Shown here piece by piece: positions 52,359-61,499 of a stretch of DNA of 64,000 bases. Source of the DNA: Paenibacillus polysaccharolyticus (GTDB taxonomy: Bacteria; Bacillota; Bacilli; Paenibacillales; Paenibacillaceae); NCBI RefSeq assembly GCF_900102085.1, contig NZ_FMVM01000016.1, positions 1 through 64,000 of the forward strand, read 5' to 3'. The stretch's first letter is position 1; every line of letters starts with the position of its first letter. A program made the position numbers and the translations under genes. A model generated the notes under the pieces. That model saw only the letters and a list, made by a program, of their open reading frames with translations. It was not told where the DNA came from and did not search any database.

Positions 52359-55300
52359 ATGGTTGATGTTACTAAGAAAAAGCCTGAAGATCCGCCTGTA
52401 CGCAAGCGTAGCTTTGCACGCAAACTAGGTAGCTTCGTTATGTGGATGGTTGTCCTTGGATTTATGGGCATACTATTCGTTGGCGGTGCTTTAATGGGTT
52501 ACGTCAGTTCGATCGTCAAAGACGAACCTGTCCGGTCAAGGGCCCTGATTGAACAAAAAGTCAGCGAAAACTCCATCACAGGCTTTGCTTACTTTTCTGA
52601 CGGCAGTCCGATTGGTCAACTTCGCACGGAAGAAGACAGACGTCCGGTCACCTTTGACCAGATCCCCAAAAAAGTTATTGATGCCGTGATCTCGATTGAA
52701 GACAATCATTTTTACGAACATAAAGGTGTAGACATGAGCGGAACACTGCGTGCCGTGAAACAAAAAGTGCTGAAAGAATCAGTACAAACGGGTGGCAGTA
52801 CGCTTACGCAGCAATTGGCTAGACGTGTATTTCTGAATTTGGACCGTACGGAAGATCGTAAAGTAAAGGAAATTTTGCTTTCCCTTCGACTGGAACGTTT
52901 TCTGACCAAAGATGAGATTATGACCGCCTACCTGAACAAGGTACCTTTCGGCAACGGTTCCAGCGGATACAACGTTTACGGAATCAAAGCAGCCGCCAAG
53001 GGATTGTTTAATATCAATGATCTCGAAAAAATAAATATAGCTCAGGCCGCTTATTTGGTTGGATTACCTCAGTCTCCCTCTTCCTACTCCGCCTTTAACG
53101 GTAAAGGCGATTTTGTAGAGGATAAATTTGATCGCGCCATCAATCGTCAAAAACTGGTTCTGCGCCGCATGCTGGAACTTGGCAAAATCACGCAATCGGA
53201 ATACAACAATGCACTTGCCTTTGATATCAAAAGCTCGCTTGCTCCGAAAACCATTAAAGCCTATAACACTTATCCATACCTTATGATGGAAACGGAACGT
53301 CAAGCAGCACAGATTATCATGCAGCAGCTGAATGCCGACAAAACTAAGGCAACAGGCAAAAGTACAGACGCCGAGGCATCGCAAAAGGAAAACAGCGCCC
53401 TGCTGGAAGAGGCTCAGTCACAGCTTCGCACAGGGGGATATCGCATCTATACAACAATTAACAAGAACATCTACAAAACGATGCGTACGATTGCCGAAGA
53501 TAACAGCAACTTCTCAGCAGATGATCCTGTTAAGGGAAAAGAGCAGACTGCAGCGATGCTGATCAATCATAAAACAGGAGCAATCCTCGGTATGATTGAA
53601 GGCCGAAGCTTCCAGGATGAACAGATGAACTATGCGACTCAAATGATTCGTCAGCCCGGTTCTACGATGAAACCTATTGCGGCTTATCTGCCAGCTCTGG
53701 AGGAAGGTCTTATTCAACCGGCCTCCGTCATCGACGATGCGCCAATTATTTTGAAAGACGGCCCTAGCGGATACCATATCGCCAAGAATGCGAACAACCG
53801 TTATCAAGGTTTGGTAACCGCTCGTAGAGCATTGAATTACTCATTGAACATTCCGGCTCTGAAGCTTTTCAATGAGGAAGTTGGCATCGATAAAGCTTGG
53901 ACTTTTGCGAAAAAGCTTGGCATTACAACGATCCAGAAGCAGGATTACCAGGCCCAGACCGGTGTTCTCGGCGGACTTCAATATGGTGTAACTGTGGAAG
54001 AATTAACAAATGCCTACGGTGCAATTGCTAACAAAGGGGTCTACAACGATTCTTATATGATCAGCAAAATTGTGGATTCCAAAGGCAATATTGTATACAA
54101 ACATGAAAGCGAGCCTGTACAGGCATTCTCGGAACAGACGGCCTATCTTATGACGGACATGTTACGTACCGTTATAACAGAAGGTACAGCCGATAAAGTA
54201 CGGGAAAACTACAAGTACAGATCAAGTGTGCCTATTGTCGGTAAAACAGGTTCAACCCAGAACTACGCCGATGTCTGGTTTGAGGGGTATACACCAGATG
54301 TTACGCTCGGTGTGTGGGTTGGTTATAAACAGCCGATTAATACACTCGAAAACAAATCACAACGCAAACGTGCTCAGCAGCTTTGGGCCAAAATTATGAA
54401 TGAAGTCGTCGAAACACAGAAGGATCTGTTTGTTACTAATTCATTCAAAAAACCTTCTGGTATTGAAACCAGAACGGTCTCAGCATACAGTGGCAAGCTA
54501 CCAACATCCCTGACCGATAAATTTGTTACTGACATTTTCAATAGTAAATTTATTCCGAAGGACCGTGATGATGCTGTCGCTAAAGCGAAATATATTACCT
54601 ACAACGGTGTAAATTACATTCCACGTGATGAAACACCTGCGGATATGTTGAAGGAAAAAACAGTCGTCAAGCGTAAGAAACCGATCTCCGATCTCATCAA
54701 AGAATTGCAAAATGCATTTAAACGGATGAGTCGTCACGAGTCGCTTGCATACTATCTGCCTGAGGATGCCGGTGCTGATCTACCAACTGAGGTTGATCCA
54801 CGCACGGATAACGGCAAAGCTCCAGATGCACCTGGCAATGTTCGCATCTCCATCTCGGGAGAACGGGCATCCATCACATTCAATGCTACACCTGAAAGTG
54901 ATGTTGTTGGGTATCGTCTCTATCGTTCAGTCGGTGGTGCCGGATTCCAGAATCAAGGCCAGGTTGTACTGACAGGTGAGTCCAGATCGTTCTCAGCTTA
55001 CGCAACAGCTAGTGGCAACTTTGCATTCTATGTTACTGCCGTAGACGTTGCTGGCAAAGAATCTGCTCCAAGTGCGACGGTGAGCAGTGCAGGCGCTGGT
55101 GCGCCTGATACAGAAGTCAAAGAGCCTATTGAGGTACCTGGTACGGTGGTAACCCCTGGAGAAACAGTCAGTAACAACAATGCACCAACGGCGGCTCCAA
55201 GCACACCAGGCCAAGTAAGCGTATCAGCGCTCTCCCAAGGGCTTCGTATTCAGTGGGCACCAAACTCGGAAGCGGACGGCGTGCAGAGCTACGCTGTATT

Positions 55301-55463
55301 CTATAGCGAGACAGGTTCGGAACCCTTCACCAAGATTGGCACCACTTCGGGTACCAGTATGGTTTATGGTGTACCGTCATCAACGGGGGGTTGGTTCAAA
55401 GTTTCTGCCAGCAACAGTGTCGGTGAGTCCGCATCCTCGGAAGCGATACACTATCAGCCTTAA
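52359..55463 (+). CDS. Class A penicillin-binding protein (PBP1A) with fibronectin type III domains
   Basis: Bifunctional peptidoglycan synthase of 1034 residues. A short basic cytoplasmic tail and membrane helix (about 25-50) are followed by the glycosyltransferase GT51 domain (about 75-250; EDNHFYEHKGVD, GGSTLTQQLARRVFLN). The transpeptidase domain has its catalytic Ser435 in PGSTMKP, SLN at 495-497 and KTGS at 629-632. The tail carries two fibronectin type III domains (about 820-905 and 943-1030) joined by a Pro/Thr-rich linker. The gene is the size of PonA/PBP1 of Bacillus; the FN3 pair is common in Paenibacillus and may bind cell-wall polymers or proteins. Confidence 0.95.
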   Translation: MVDVTKKKPEDPPVRKRSFARKLGSFVMWMVVLGFMGILFVGGALMGYVSSIVKDEPVRSRALIEQKVSENSITGFAYFSDGSPIGQLRTEEDRRPVTFDQIPKKVIDAVISIEDNHFYEHKGVDMSGTLRAVKQKVLKESVQTGGSTLTQQLARRVFLNLDRTEDRKVKEILLSLRLERFLTKDEIMTAYLNKVPFGNGSSGYNVYGIKAAAKGLFNINDLEKINIAQAAYLVGLPQSPSSYSAFNGKGDFVEDKFDRAINRQKLVLRRMLELGKITQSEYNNALAFDIKSSLAPKTIKAYNTYPYLMMETERQAAQIIMQQLNADKTKATGKSTDAEASQKENSALLEEAQSQLRTGGYRIYTTINKNIYKTMRTIAEDNSNFSADDPVKGKEQTAAMLINHKTGAILGMIEGRSFQDEQMNYATQMIRQPGSTMKPIAAYLPALEEGLIQPASVIDDAPIILKDGPSGYHIAKNANNRYQGLVTARRALNYSLNIPALKLFNEEVGIDKAWTFAKKLGITTIQKQDYQAQTGVLGGLQYGVTVEELTNAYGAIANKGVYNDSYMISKIVDSKGNIVYKHESEPVQAFSEQTAYLMTDMLRTVITEGTADKVRENYKYRSSVPIVGKTGSTQNYADVWFEGYTPDVTLGVWVGYKQPINTLENKSQRKRAQQLWAKIMNEVVETQKDLFVTNSFKKPSGIETRTVSAYSGKLPTSLTDKFVTDIFNSKFIPKDRDDAVAKAKYITYNGVNYIPRDETPADMLKEKTVVKRKKPISDLIKELQNAFKRMSRHESLAYYLPEDAGADLPTEVDPRTDNGKAPDAPGNVRISISGERASITFNATPESDVVGYRLYRSVGGAGFQNQGQVVLTGESRSFSAYATASGNFAFYVTAVDVAGKESAPSATVSSAGAGAPDTEVKEPIEVPGTVVTPGETVSNNNAPTAAPSTPGQVSVSALSQGLRIQWAPNSEADGVQSYAVFYSETGSEPFTKIGTTSGTSMVYGVPSSTGGWFKVSASNSVGESASSEAIHYQP

Positions 55464-55507
55464 TACGGGTGACAAACCCGTTGACAAGCCAATCTCGTAA
55501 ACGAATG

Positions 55508-55550
55508 AAAAAGCCGCATGTCCAGTGTGAATACACTGACATGCGGCTTT
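55508..55550. terminator. Bidirectional terminator between PBP and acsA
   Basis: A nearly perfect 19-base-pair hairpin: AAAGCCGCATGT/ACATGCGGCTTT plus CAGTGT/ACACTG, loop GAAT. A-rich and T-rich flanks suit both converging genes. Confidence 0.9.
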
Positions 55551-55586
55551 GTTTATGTTCATGTCCTTTTTAACTCTACATGATAC

Positions 55587-57311
55587 TCAATCCTCAATGG
55601 TAGATAAGTCACCTGTTGGCAGATCAAGTTCCCATGCCTTCAACACACGGCGCATAATCTTGCCTGAACGCGTCTTCGGCAGTCTTTCTTTGAATTCGAT
55701 CTCACGCGGTGCAGCGTGAGCGGACAGGCCCTCTTTTACAAACCGATAGATTTCTTCCTTCAGTTCCGGCGTCGCCTCATACCCCTCACGAAGCGCGACA
55801 AACGCTTTAATGATCTCTCCGCGTGTCACATCCGGTTTACCGATCACGCCAGCCTCAGCAACCGCTGGGTGCTCTACCAGTTTACTTTCCACTTCAAACG
55901 GTCCAATGCGCTCACCTGAAGAGTTGATGACATCGTCGATGCGTCCCTGGAACCAGAAGTATCCGTCTTCGTCCATGTACGCTGAATCCCCGGATACATA
56001 CCAGCCTGTCAGTCTGAAGTACTCCTCATACTTCGCTGGATTATTCCAGATTTTTGCCATCATCGACGGCCAAGGTGTACGTATCGCCAAGTTCCCCATG
56101 CTGTATGGCGGGAGCTCTTGTCCACGATCATCGATTATCGCTGCTTCAACACCCGGTAAAGGACGTCCCATGGAACCCGGTTTAATCGGCATACCCGGGT
56201 AGTTACAGATTAACTGTGCTCCCGTCTCGGTCATCCACCACGTATCATGGATTCGTTGACCGTACGCTTTCCAGCCCCAACGTACGACCTCCGGATTCAG
56301 CGGTTCCCCTACCGACATGACATGACGCAAGCTACTTAAATCATGTTGGGCAATCGTCTCGTCCCCTGCGCCCATAAGCATACGGAACGCCGTAGGGGCA
56401 CTGTACCATACACTTACTTTGTTTTTCTCGATTGTACTATACCAGTCTTGCGGACTAAAACGTCCCCCGCGAATCACATTCGTTACCCCGTTAAGCCAAG
56501 GGGCGAAAATGCCATACGACGTGCCTGTTACCCAACCTGGATCGGCAGTGCACCAATATATGTCGTCTTCTCGCAGGTCAAGTACAACTTTACCCGTATA
56601 ATAATGCTGAATCATCGCATTCTGAACATGGTACACACCCTTCGGTTTCCCTGTTGAACCCGAGGTGTAATGAATCAACAGTCCATCCTCACGCGTCAAC
56701 CATTCCACTTCCATATCATCCGAAGCCGCAGACATCTCTGCATCAAAATCAATCAATCCATCCTCAGACTGCGGGCCACCGCCGACAACAAAAATATGTT
56801 TCAGCTCTGGTAATTCGGATCGTTTAATCCGTCCAAGAAGCTCAGGCGTGGTCACAAGCGCAACAGCACCACTGTCCTCCAGCCGATCCTTCACCGCCGT
56901 TTCCATAAAGGCCTCGAATAAAGGACCCGCTACAGCGCCCACTTTCAAAATTCCCAGCAAACTGAAATACAGCTCAGGACTTCGTGGCATAAAAATAAAA
57001 ACACGTTCTCCCTTAGCTACGCCATATTTATGCAATACATTACCAAAACGACTCGACTGCTCGCTCAGATCTGCGAAGGTGTAAGCTTCCTCACGGGAAG
57101 CATCGCTGTAGAGCAAAGCCGTCTTCCCACCTCTGCCTTCCAGGACATGGCGATCAATCGCCTCATGTGCCATATTCACTTTGCCGCTGGCGTGCCACGT
57201 AAAGTGCCTTTCTACCGTTTCCCAATCGAACCGGCTTCTTGCTTCCGTATAATCGCCCAGATTCGATTCAGACACCACCGTTTGCAGCATCTCATTATGT
57301 GCTTGACTCAT
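55587..57311 (-). CDS. acsA: Acetyl-coenzyme A synthetase
   Basis: Enzyme of 574 residues that activates acetate to acetyl-CoA through acetyl-AMP. Motifs are the phosphate loop IHYTSGSTGKPKGVYH, WWMTETGAQLICNYPG, YVSGDSAYMDEDGYFWFQGR and the C-terminal PKTRSGKIMRR with the catalytic Lys551. In B. subtilis the equivalent Lys is acetylated by AcuA, which switches the enzyme off. The acuA gene lies divergently upstream, and a near-perfect cre box precedes acsA. AAGGAGG ribosome-binding site. Length matches AcsA of Bacillus (572). Confidence 0.96.
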   Translation of the reverse strand: MSQAHNEMLQTVVSESNLGDYTEARSRFDWETVERHFTWHASGKVNMAHEAIDRHVLEGRGGKTALLYSDASREEAYTFADLSEQSSRFGNVLHKYGVAKGERVFIFMPRSPELYFSLLGILKVGAVAGPLFEAFMETAVKDRLEDSGAVALVTTPELLGRIKRSELPELKHIFVVGGGPQSEDGLIDFDAEMSAASDDMEVEWLTREDGLLIHYTSGSTGKPKGVYHVQNAMIQHYYTGKVVLDLREDDIYWCTADPGWVTGTSYGIFAPWLNGVTNVIRGGRFSPQDWYSTIEKNKVSVWYSAPTAFRMLMGAGDETIAQHDLSSLRHVMSVGEPLNPEVVRWGWKAYGQRIHDTWWMTETGAQLICNYPGMPIKPGSMGRPLPGVEAAIIDDRGQELPPYSMGNLAIRTPWPSMMAKIWNNPAKYEEYFRLTGWYVSGDSAYMDEDGYFWFQGRIDDVINSSGERIGPFEVESKLVEHPAVAEAGVIGKPDVTRGEIIKAFVALREGYEATPELKEEIYRFVKEGLSAHAAPREIEFKERLPKTRSGKIMRRVLKAWELDLPTGDLSTIED

Positions 57312-57390
57312 GCTTGCCAGCCTCCTTCAACTCGACATTTCGATTCCCTTCAGGGTTCATTCGTATTGCCTTTGTGTTGACTGAACTTCC

Positions 57391-57404
57391 AGTTAGCGCT
57401 TACA
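57391..57404 (-). promoter_or_regulatory. Catabolite response element (cre) upstream of acsA
   Basis: On the minus strand the site reads TGTAAGCGCTAACT, 13 of 14 positions of the TGWAANCGNTNWCA consensus bound by CcpA. It lies about 80 bases before the acsA start and 177 before acuA. AcsA is CcpA-repressed in B. subtilis, and ccpA is itself in this window. Confidence 0.75.
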
Positions 57405-57580
57405 TTAGTAGAGAGAACTTCTCGTCATGTACTTGCCTGACCCAACCGATGCACTCAAACGGTGTTGAATTGTGAACATTTTTTGTCAACGCAATTATAG
57501 CAAATTGGATCAAACATCGTCTACGGCTTTTCATTTTTTTGGTTTTTTGCTATAAGTAGGGGGAGAGAGGGGTATGAACC

Positions 57581-58213
57581 ATGGAGCATATCAAGAAGCA
57601 TCATATACGTTCCATTTTCAAGTCCGACCACCGAATTACGGTTGAGGGGCCTGTGCCCGCAGAACAGATTATGGAATTGACGTTTCACTCCGATCTGGAT
57701 GCCTTTCGGCGCCCAACAGAGCAACAAGAAGCCATTGCCGAAATTGCCGCCTTACCCGAAGGGCGAATTATAATTGCCCATGAGAATAATACCATCATCG
57801 GATACGTTACTTTTCACTACGCAGATGAGTGTGAACGCTGGTCCGAGGGCAACATGACAGACCTAATCGAGCTTGGAGCCATCGAAGTCGCAGACGAGTA
57901 TCGCTCTCTTGGTGTTGGCCGTGAAATGCTCCTTACTGCGATGCAAGATACGTATATGGAGAACTATATTATTTTCACGACAGAGTATTACTGGCACTGG
58001 GACTTGAAAGGCAGCGGACTATCGGTATGGGATTATCGCAAAATGATGGAGCGGCTTATGCAAAACATTGATATGACCTGGTACGCGACAGATGATCCTG
58101 AAATCTGCTCCCATCCTGCGAATTGTCTTATGGTTCGGATCGGCAGTCAAGTACCTATGACCTCGGAGGAACAGTTTGACCGTGTCCGCTTTCGTCATCG
58201 GTTTATGTATTAA
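57581..58213 (+). CDS. acuA: GNAT protein acetyltransferase AcuA
   Basis: Protein of 210 residues. It resembles AcuA, which acetylates and inactivates AcsA. The GNAT core is ITVEGPVPAEQIMELTFH, then AHENNTIIGYVTFHYADE and the acetyl-CoA loop VADEYRSLGVGREML. The tail KGSGLSVWDYRKMMERLM is AcuA-like. It is divergent from acsA as in B. subtilis, but acuB and acuC (the deacetylase) do not follow; a convergent mtnN gene is next. GGGG-type ribosome-binding site about 10 bases upstream. Confidence 0.9.
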   Translation: MEHIKKHHIRSIFKSDHRITVEGPVPAEQIMELTFHSDLDAFRRPTEQQEAIAEIAALPEGRIIIAHENNTIIGYVTFHYADECERWSEGNMTDLIELGAIEVADEYRSLGVGREMLLTAMQDTYMENYIIFTTEYYWHWDLKGSGLSVWDYRKMMERLMQNIDMTWYATDDPEICSHPANCLMVRIGSQVPMTSEEQFDRVRFRHRFMY

Positions 58214-58257
58214 AGAAAAAGATAAAAGGTACGAATCGCGAATTGAATACATAAAAG

Positions 58258-58313
58258 AACCGCCTTACAGATCATTCTCCATCGTAAACGGAAAATGCAT
58301 CTGTGAGGCGGTT
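58258..58313. terminator. Long bidirectional hairpin between acuA and mtnN
   Basis: Stem AACCGCC/GGCGGTT, then ACAGAT/ATCTGT and CATT/AATG pairings, loop of about 15 bases. On the minus strand it is followed by CTTTTAT, on the plus strand by TATTGG. Confidence 0.7.
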
Positions 58314-58372
58314 TATTGGTGTCTCATTTCGATTTATTCGTGTCTCATTGCGGGTAAGTCACGTGTTTCGAA

Positions 58373-59068
58373 TCACATATGTTCAAGCATGTGCTCAACA
58401 ATACGATGGGAACGCTGAGAAGACTGCACCGTGAACTCGGCAAAATTCACATGTGCAGAACCGTCTGCCTTGTCAGACATGCTACGTAGCACAACGAAGG
58501 GTACACGGTTCATGTGACATACTTGAGCCACCGCAGCCCCTTCCATCTCTGCACAAGCCCCGTCCATCTCTCTATAGAGCATGTTTACGGTTTCCTTGCT
58601 GGCAATAAACTGATCACCCGACAACACCTTGCCAATCCGATATTGAGCGCCCTGCGCCTTGCACGCTTCTTCAGCAAGCGAGATTAACGCAGGCTCTGCC
58701 GGGAATGCCGATGTCTCCTGGTACGGTATCACTCCACGCTCGAATCCTAGTGGCGTTACGTCCATGTCGTGCTGCACACACACTGAAGAAATAACCATGT
58801 CGCCAATGTTCAATTCGGGATGAACTGCTCCTGCTACACCTGTAAAAATCACTCGATTCACCTGAAAACGATCAATCAGAATCTGCGTAGTTACCGCCGC
58901 ATTTACTTTCCCTACGCCTGACTTGCATACCACAATCTGCTTGCCAAGCCACTCACCGGCGACATACGTAATCCCTGTCTGCTTCACCGTTTCAAGTTGT
59001 TTCATGCCCTGAAGCAGAAGTTCCACTTCCTCATCCATAGCACCCATAATTCCTATCGTTTCACGCAC
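58373..59068 (-). CDS. mtnN: 5'-methylthioadenosine/S-adenosylhomocysteine nucleosidase
   Basis: Enzyme of 231 residues that hydrolyses MTA and SAH to adenine and a thioribose compound, feeding methionine salvage. Motifs are IGIMGAMDEEVELL, FTGVAGAVHPEL, ISSVCVQHDMDVTPLGF and the active-site MEGAAVAQVCHMNRVPF with ligand Glu, and RSMSDKADG with catalytic Asp. The start is GTG (59066-59068) with GGGAGG upstream. Ends in a bidirectional hairpin before acuA. Confidence 0.95.
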   Translation of the reverse strand: MRETIGIMGAMDEEVELLLQGMKQLETVKQTGITYVAGEWLGKQIVVCKSGVGKVNAAVTTQILIDRFQVNRVIFTGVAGAVHPELNIGDMVISSVCVQHDMDVTPLGFERGVIPYQETSAFPAEPALISLAEEACKAQGAQYRIGKVLSGDQFIASKETVNMLYREMDGACAEMEGAAVAQVCHMNRVPFVVLRSMSDKADGSAHVNFAEFTVQSSQRSHRIVEHMLEHM

Positions 59069-59133
59069 TGTTGTATCCTCCCTGTTCCCGTTCTGTATGT
59101 GAGATCATGTCATTACCCAAGCCGTTTTAAGCA

Positions 59134-59155
59134 CAAAAGCTCCGTTTCCGGAGCT
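59134..59155 (-). terminator. Terminator of ccpA
   Basis: The stem GCTCCG/CGGAGC with loop GAAA is followed by TTTTGTGC on the minus strand. Confidence 0.75.
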
Positions 59156-59222
59156 CCTGCACAATCAAAATCTATGTAGAGAGAATTGAATCTCCCTTTC
59201 GCTTACTTAATAAAATAGTCAA

Positions 59223-60230
59223 TTAACCCGCGTGACTTACAGACAGACGAAGAATGGTTTCATGCGGCAAAATCACTCTTGGATTTTCCACATTTTCTTT
59301 CTTCATCAGTTTGGTCAGCAAACGCATCGCTACCGCGCCCAGATCATACATCGGCTGTGCAACAGTTGTTAACTGTGGACGCACCATGGAAGCCATACGA
59401 ATGTTATCCACACTAATAATGGAGAAGTCATCCGGTACTTTCAATCCATCGTCCTGAATGCTGTGAATTGCACCAATTGCCATTTCATCTGTTGCAGCAA
59501 AGATCGCAGTCGGTTTTTTCTTGAGTCCAAGGAAGTATTTCATCGCTTCCACACCGGATTCATAACGATAGTTACCGATGCGTACCAGATCCTCTTGATA
59601 TTCAATACCCGCTGCTTCCAGTGCCTTCTTGTACCCTTGGAAACGTGCAAACCCGTTAGCCGGATCCTGCAACGTTCCACTGATCATCGCGATCTCTTTG
59701 TGACCGTGGCGAATGAGTGTGTTGACAGCATCAAACGCAGCTGCTTCATGATCAATATCAACAGAAGGGAATGTGCCCTTCTCATCACTTGTTGCGCACA
59801 ATACGATTGGAACTGCTGCAGACTGGAACGCTTGAATGTGTTCATCCGTTACCGTACCGCCCATGAAGAGCAGTCCATCCACTTGTTTCTCCAGCAGGGT
59901 GTTGATAACACGAATTTCTTTTTCTTTCTTTTTGTCCGCATTACAGAGAATGATATTGTAGTGGTACATATTCGCAATATCTTCAATTCCGCGGGCAATC
60001 TCCGCAAAGGTGGAGTTCGAAATGTCCGGAATAACGACTCCAACTGTCGTTGTCTTTTTGCTCGCCAGACCACGTGCTACCGCATTCGGACGATATCCGA
60101 GTCGTTCAATTGCTTCGTATACTTTTTTCCGCGTTTGCGGTTTGACATTAGGGTTATTGTTGACTACCCGTGATACCGTTGCCATAGACACTCCAGCTTC
60201 ACGTGCCACATCATAAATGGTTACCGTCAC
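59223..60230 (-). CDS. ccpA: Catabolite control protein A (LacI family)
   Basis: Regulator of 335 residues. The LacI-type HTH reads [21 protein letters not shown], followed by the hinge helix [14 protein letters not shown] and the periplasmic-binding-like core (RPTAILSATDEMA-type segment [16 protein letters not shown]). Sequence follows B. subtilis CcpA almost throughout. With HPr-Ser46-P it binds cre sites and represses or activates carbon genes. I chose GTG at 60228-60230 with GGAGCG 7 bases upstream; an ATG at 60245 lacks a binding site. Neighbours brxC, acuA and acsA match the Bacillus locus. Confidence 0.96.
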   Translation of the reverse strand: MTVTIYDVAREAGVSMATVSRVVNNNPNVKPQTRKKVYEAIERLGYRPNAVARGLASKKTTTVGVVIPDISNSTFAEIARGIEDIANMYHYNIILCNADKKKEKEIRVINTLLEKQVDGLLFMGGTVTDEHIQAFQSAAVPIVLCATSDEKGTFPSVDIDHEAAAFDAVNTLIRHGHKEIAMISGTLQDPANGFARFQGYKKALEAAGIEYQEDLVRIGNYRYESGVEAMKYFLGLKKKPTAIFAATDEMAIGAIHSIQDDGLKVPDDFSIISVDNIRMASMVRPQLTTVAQPMYDLGAVAMRLLTKLMKKENVENPRVILPHETILRLSVSHAG

Positions 60231-60281
60231 AGTACTTCGCTCCATTACCAGTAAATTTTCATTCCATTTTCATTAAGATTT

Positions 60282-60310
60282 ATATTACGACAAATTATTG
60301 CATTAATCAA
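60282..60310 (-). promoter_or_regulatory. Sigma-A promoter of ccpA
   Basis: On the minus strand TTGATT (60305-60310) and TAATAT (60282-60287) are 17 bases apart. The transcript should start near 60275. Confidence 0.65.
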
Positions 60311-60322
60311 TTAAAATAGGCT

Positions 60323-60670
60323 CTAGGACTCACTTAAAGTGTTAGCAAGCATCTTACTGGTAATCTCTGAATGGGAAGTATGCCATACTGGATTTCCCTT
60401 TTTGACCAGAATAACTTGGGGAGATTCGTGCTTAACACCCAGTCTCTCAGCTGCTTCGTTAGATACCGGACGATCTTCCACCACATAGATGATGCCATAT
60501 TTCACGCTTTCATTCGGAGAGTTATGCAGATAATCATTCATCTCCTGATAAGCATGTGCGCTGATTGGACAGCGGGTACTATGCTTGAACAGAAGCAAGG
60601 GTTGATCCTCCGTCGCCTGCACAGCGGAGTTTAGCTGTTCAATACTTGTCATTTTAGTCATGTCAGCCAT
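60323..60670 (-). CDS. brxC: Monothiol bacilliredoxin BrxC (YtxJ)
   Basis: Thioredoxin-like protein of 115 residues. LLLFKHSTRCPISAHAYQEM holds the single active-site Cys (RCPIS), with no second Cys, as in YtxJ/BrxC. VEDRPVSNEAAERLGVKHESPQVILVKKG is the family core. It reduces or glutathionyl-like de-bacillithiolates proteins using bacillithiol. Upstream of ccpA as ytxJ in B. subtilis. GGGGG ribosome-binding site. Confidence 0.93.
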   Translation of the reverse strand: MADMTKMTSIEQLNSAVQATEDQPLLLFKHSTRCPISAHAYQEMNDYLHNSPNESVKYGIIYVVEDRPVSNEAAERLGVKHESPQVILVKKGNPVWHTSHSEITSKMLANTLSES

Positions 60671-60792
60671 TCGTTATACATCCCCCTTAATCAGCAATAA
60701 CGCCTTGTTGAGCGTTTTCACTCTTCGATATCTTAACAAAAAGTGAGCAAAAAATCCAATTTTCATGAAAACAAGCATTCTACACGTCAAAA

Positions 60793-61236
60793 CTAGACGG
60801 CATTTGAGAAATGCGCCTGCCATACAAAACCCGACAACTGTGCCAGTCTGCGCTCCGTATCCTCAATCCACGCCTTGTCTTCCGCTTTGTGTGCGTAGCT
60901 CATAATATCTAGCAATAGATTGATTCGTCCCTCTACCGCCTCTTTCATTCGGTATTCCATCTCTTGATCCGTGGCCTCCGGCCAGGCCAGAAGCTGTTCG
61001 TGGAGCAGGTCAGCCAGTTCATTCTGTTCCCCAAAAGAGACATCCTGCTTCACGGGCTGTTCACCCAGTTTGCTAATACATTCTGTCAAATCCGGTTTCA
61101 CCGGCTGCAACACCTCGTATGATACACAGTCTGCACACGCAAAAACAGGTACATTACGAATTTCTACCTTCTTGGCGTATACGACCGTTCTTAATTCCAA
61201 TTCCATTACATGTCCACATCTGCACGACTTGCGCAC
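60793..61236 (-). CDS. Zinc-ribbon-like protein of unknown function (YgiT/MqsA-like N-terminus)
   Basis: Protein of about 147 residues. An N-terminal CRCGH and, about 27 residues later, VPVFACADC give the spacing of a YgiT/MqsA-type zinc ribbon. The rest is helical, acidic and without the MqsA helix-turn-helix. The start is uncertain: GTG at 61234-61236 with GAGGTG upstream fits best; ATG at 61240-61242 overlaps it. I do not recognise a full-length family. It stands between brxC and the pfpI-like gene. Confidence 0.7.
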   Translation of the reverse strand: MRKSCRCGHVMELELRTVVYAKKVEIRNVPVFACADCVSYEVLQPVKPDLTECISKLGEQPVKQDVSFGEQNELADLLHEQLLAWPEATDQEMEYRMKEAVEGRINLLLDIMSYAHKAEDKAWIEDTERRLAQLSGFVWQAHFSNAV

Positions 61237-61499
61237 AACCATCACCTCATTCGTTCTTTACTCTCTATGTATGTACCATTCGACCTATTTCCGCCTAAAT
61301 CCTGCTGTAAACTAAAGGTTGCACAAATTACCACTGTCACCAGATGAAGGTTGTCGAATGAAGGCTCGGGTTGGTTTGAAATCGTTCTATCCAGATGAGA
61401 ACTTGTACTTAAACATACTTAAATTAGGAAGCCTATTAGCAAATCTGGTACAATATAAGACGCGATCTGCCAAATTCATTATCGAAGGAGAGTTCATAT

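Noticed and set aside
59463-60173. Plus-strand 236-codon frame opposite ccpA
   Set aside because: Antisense shadow of ccpA, with unlikely composition and no start signals.
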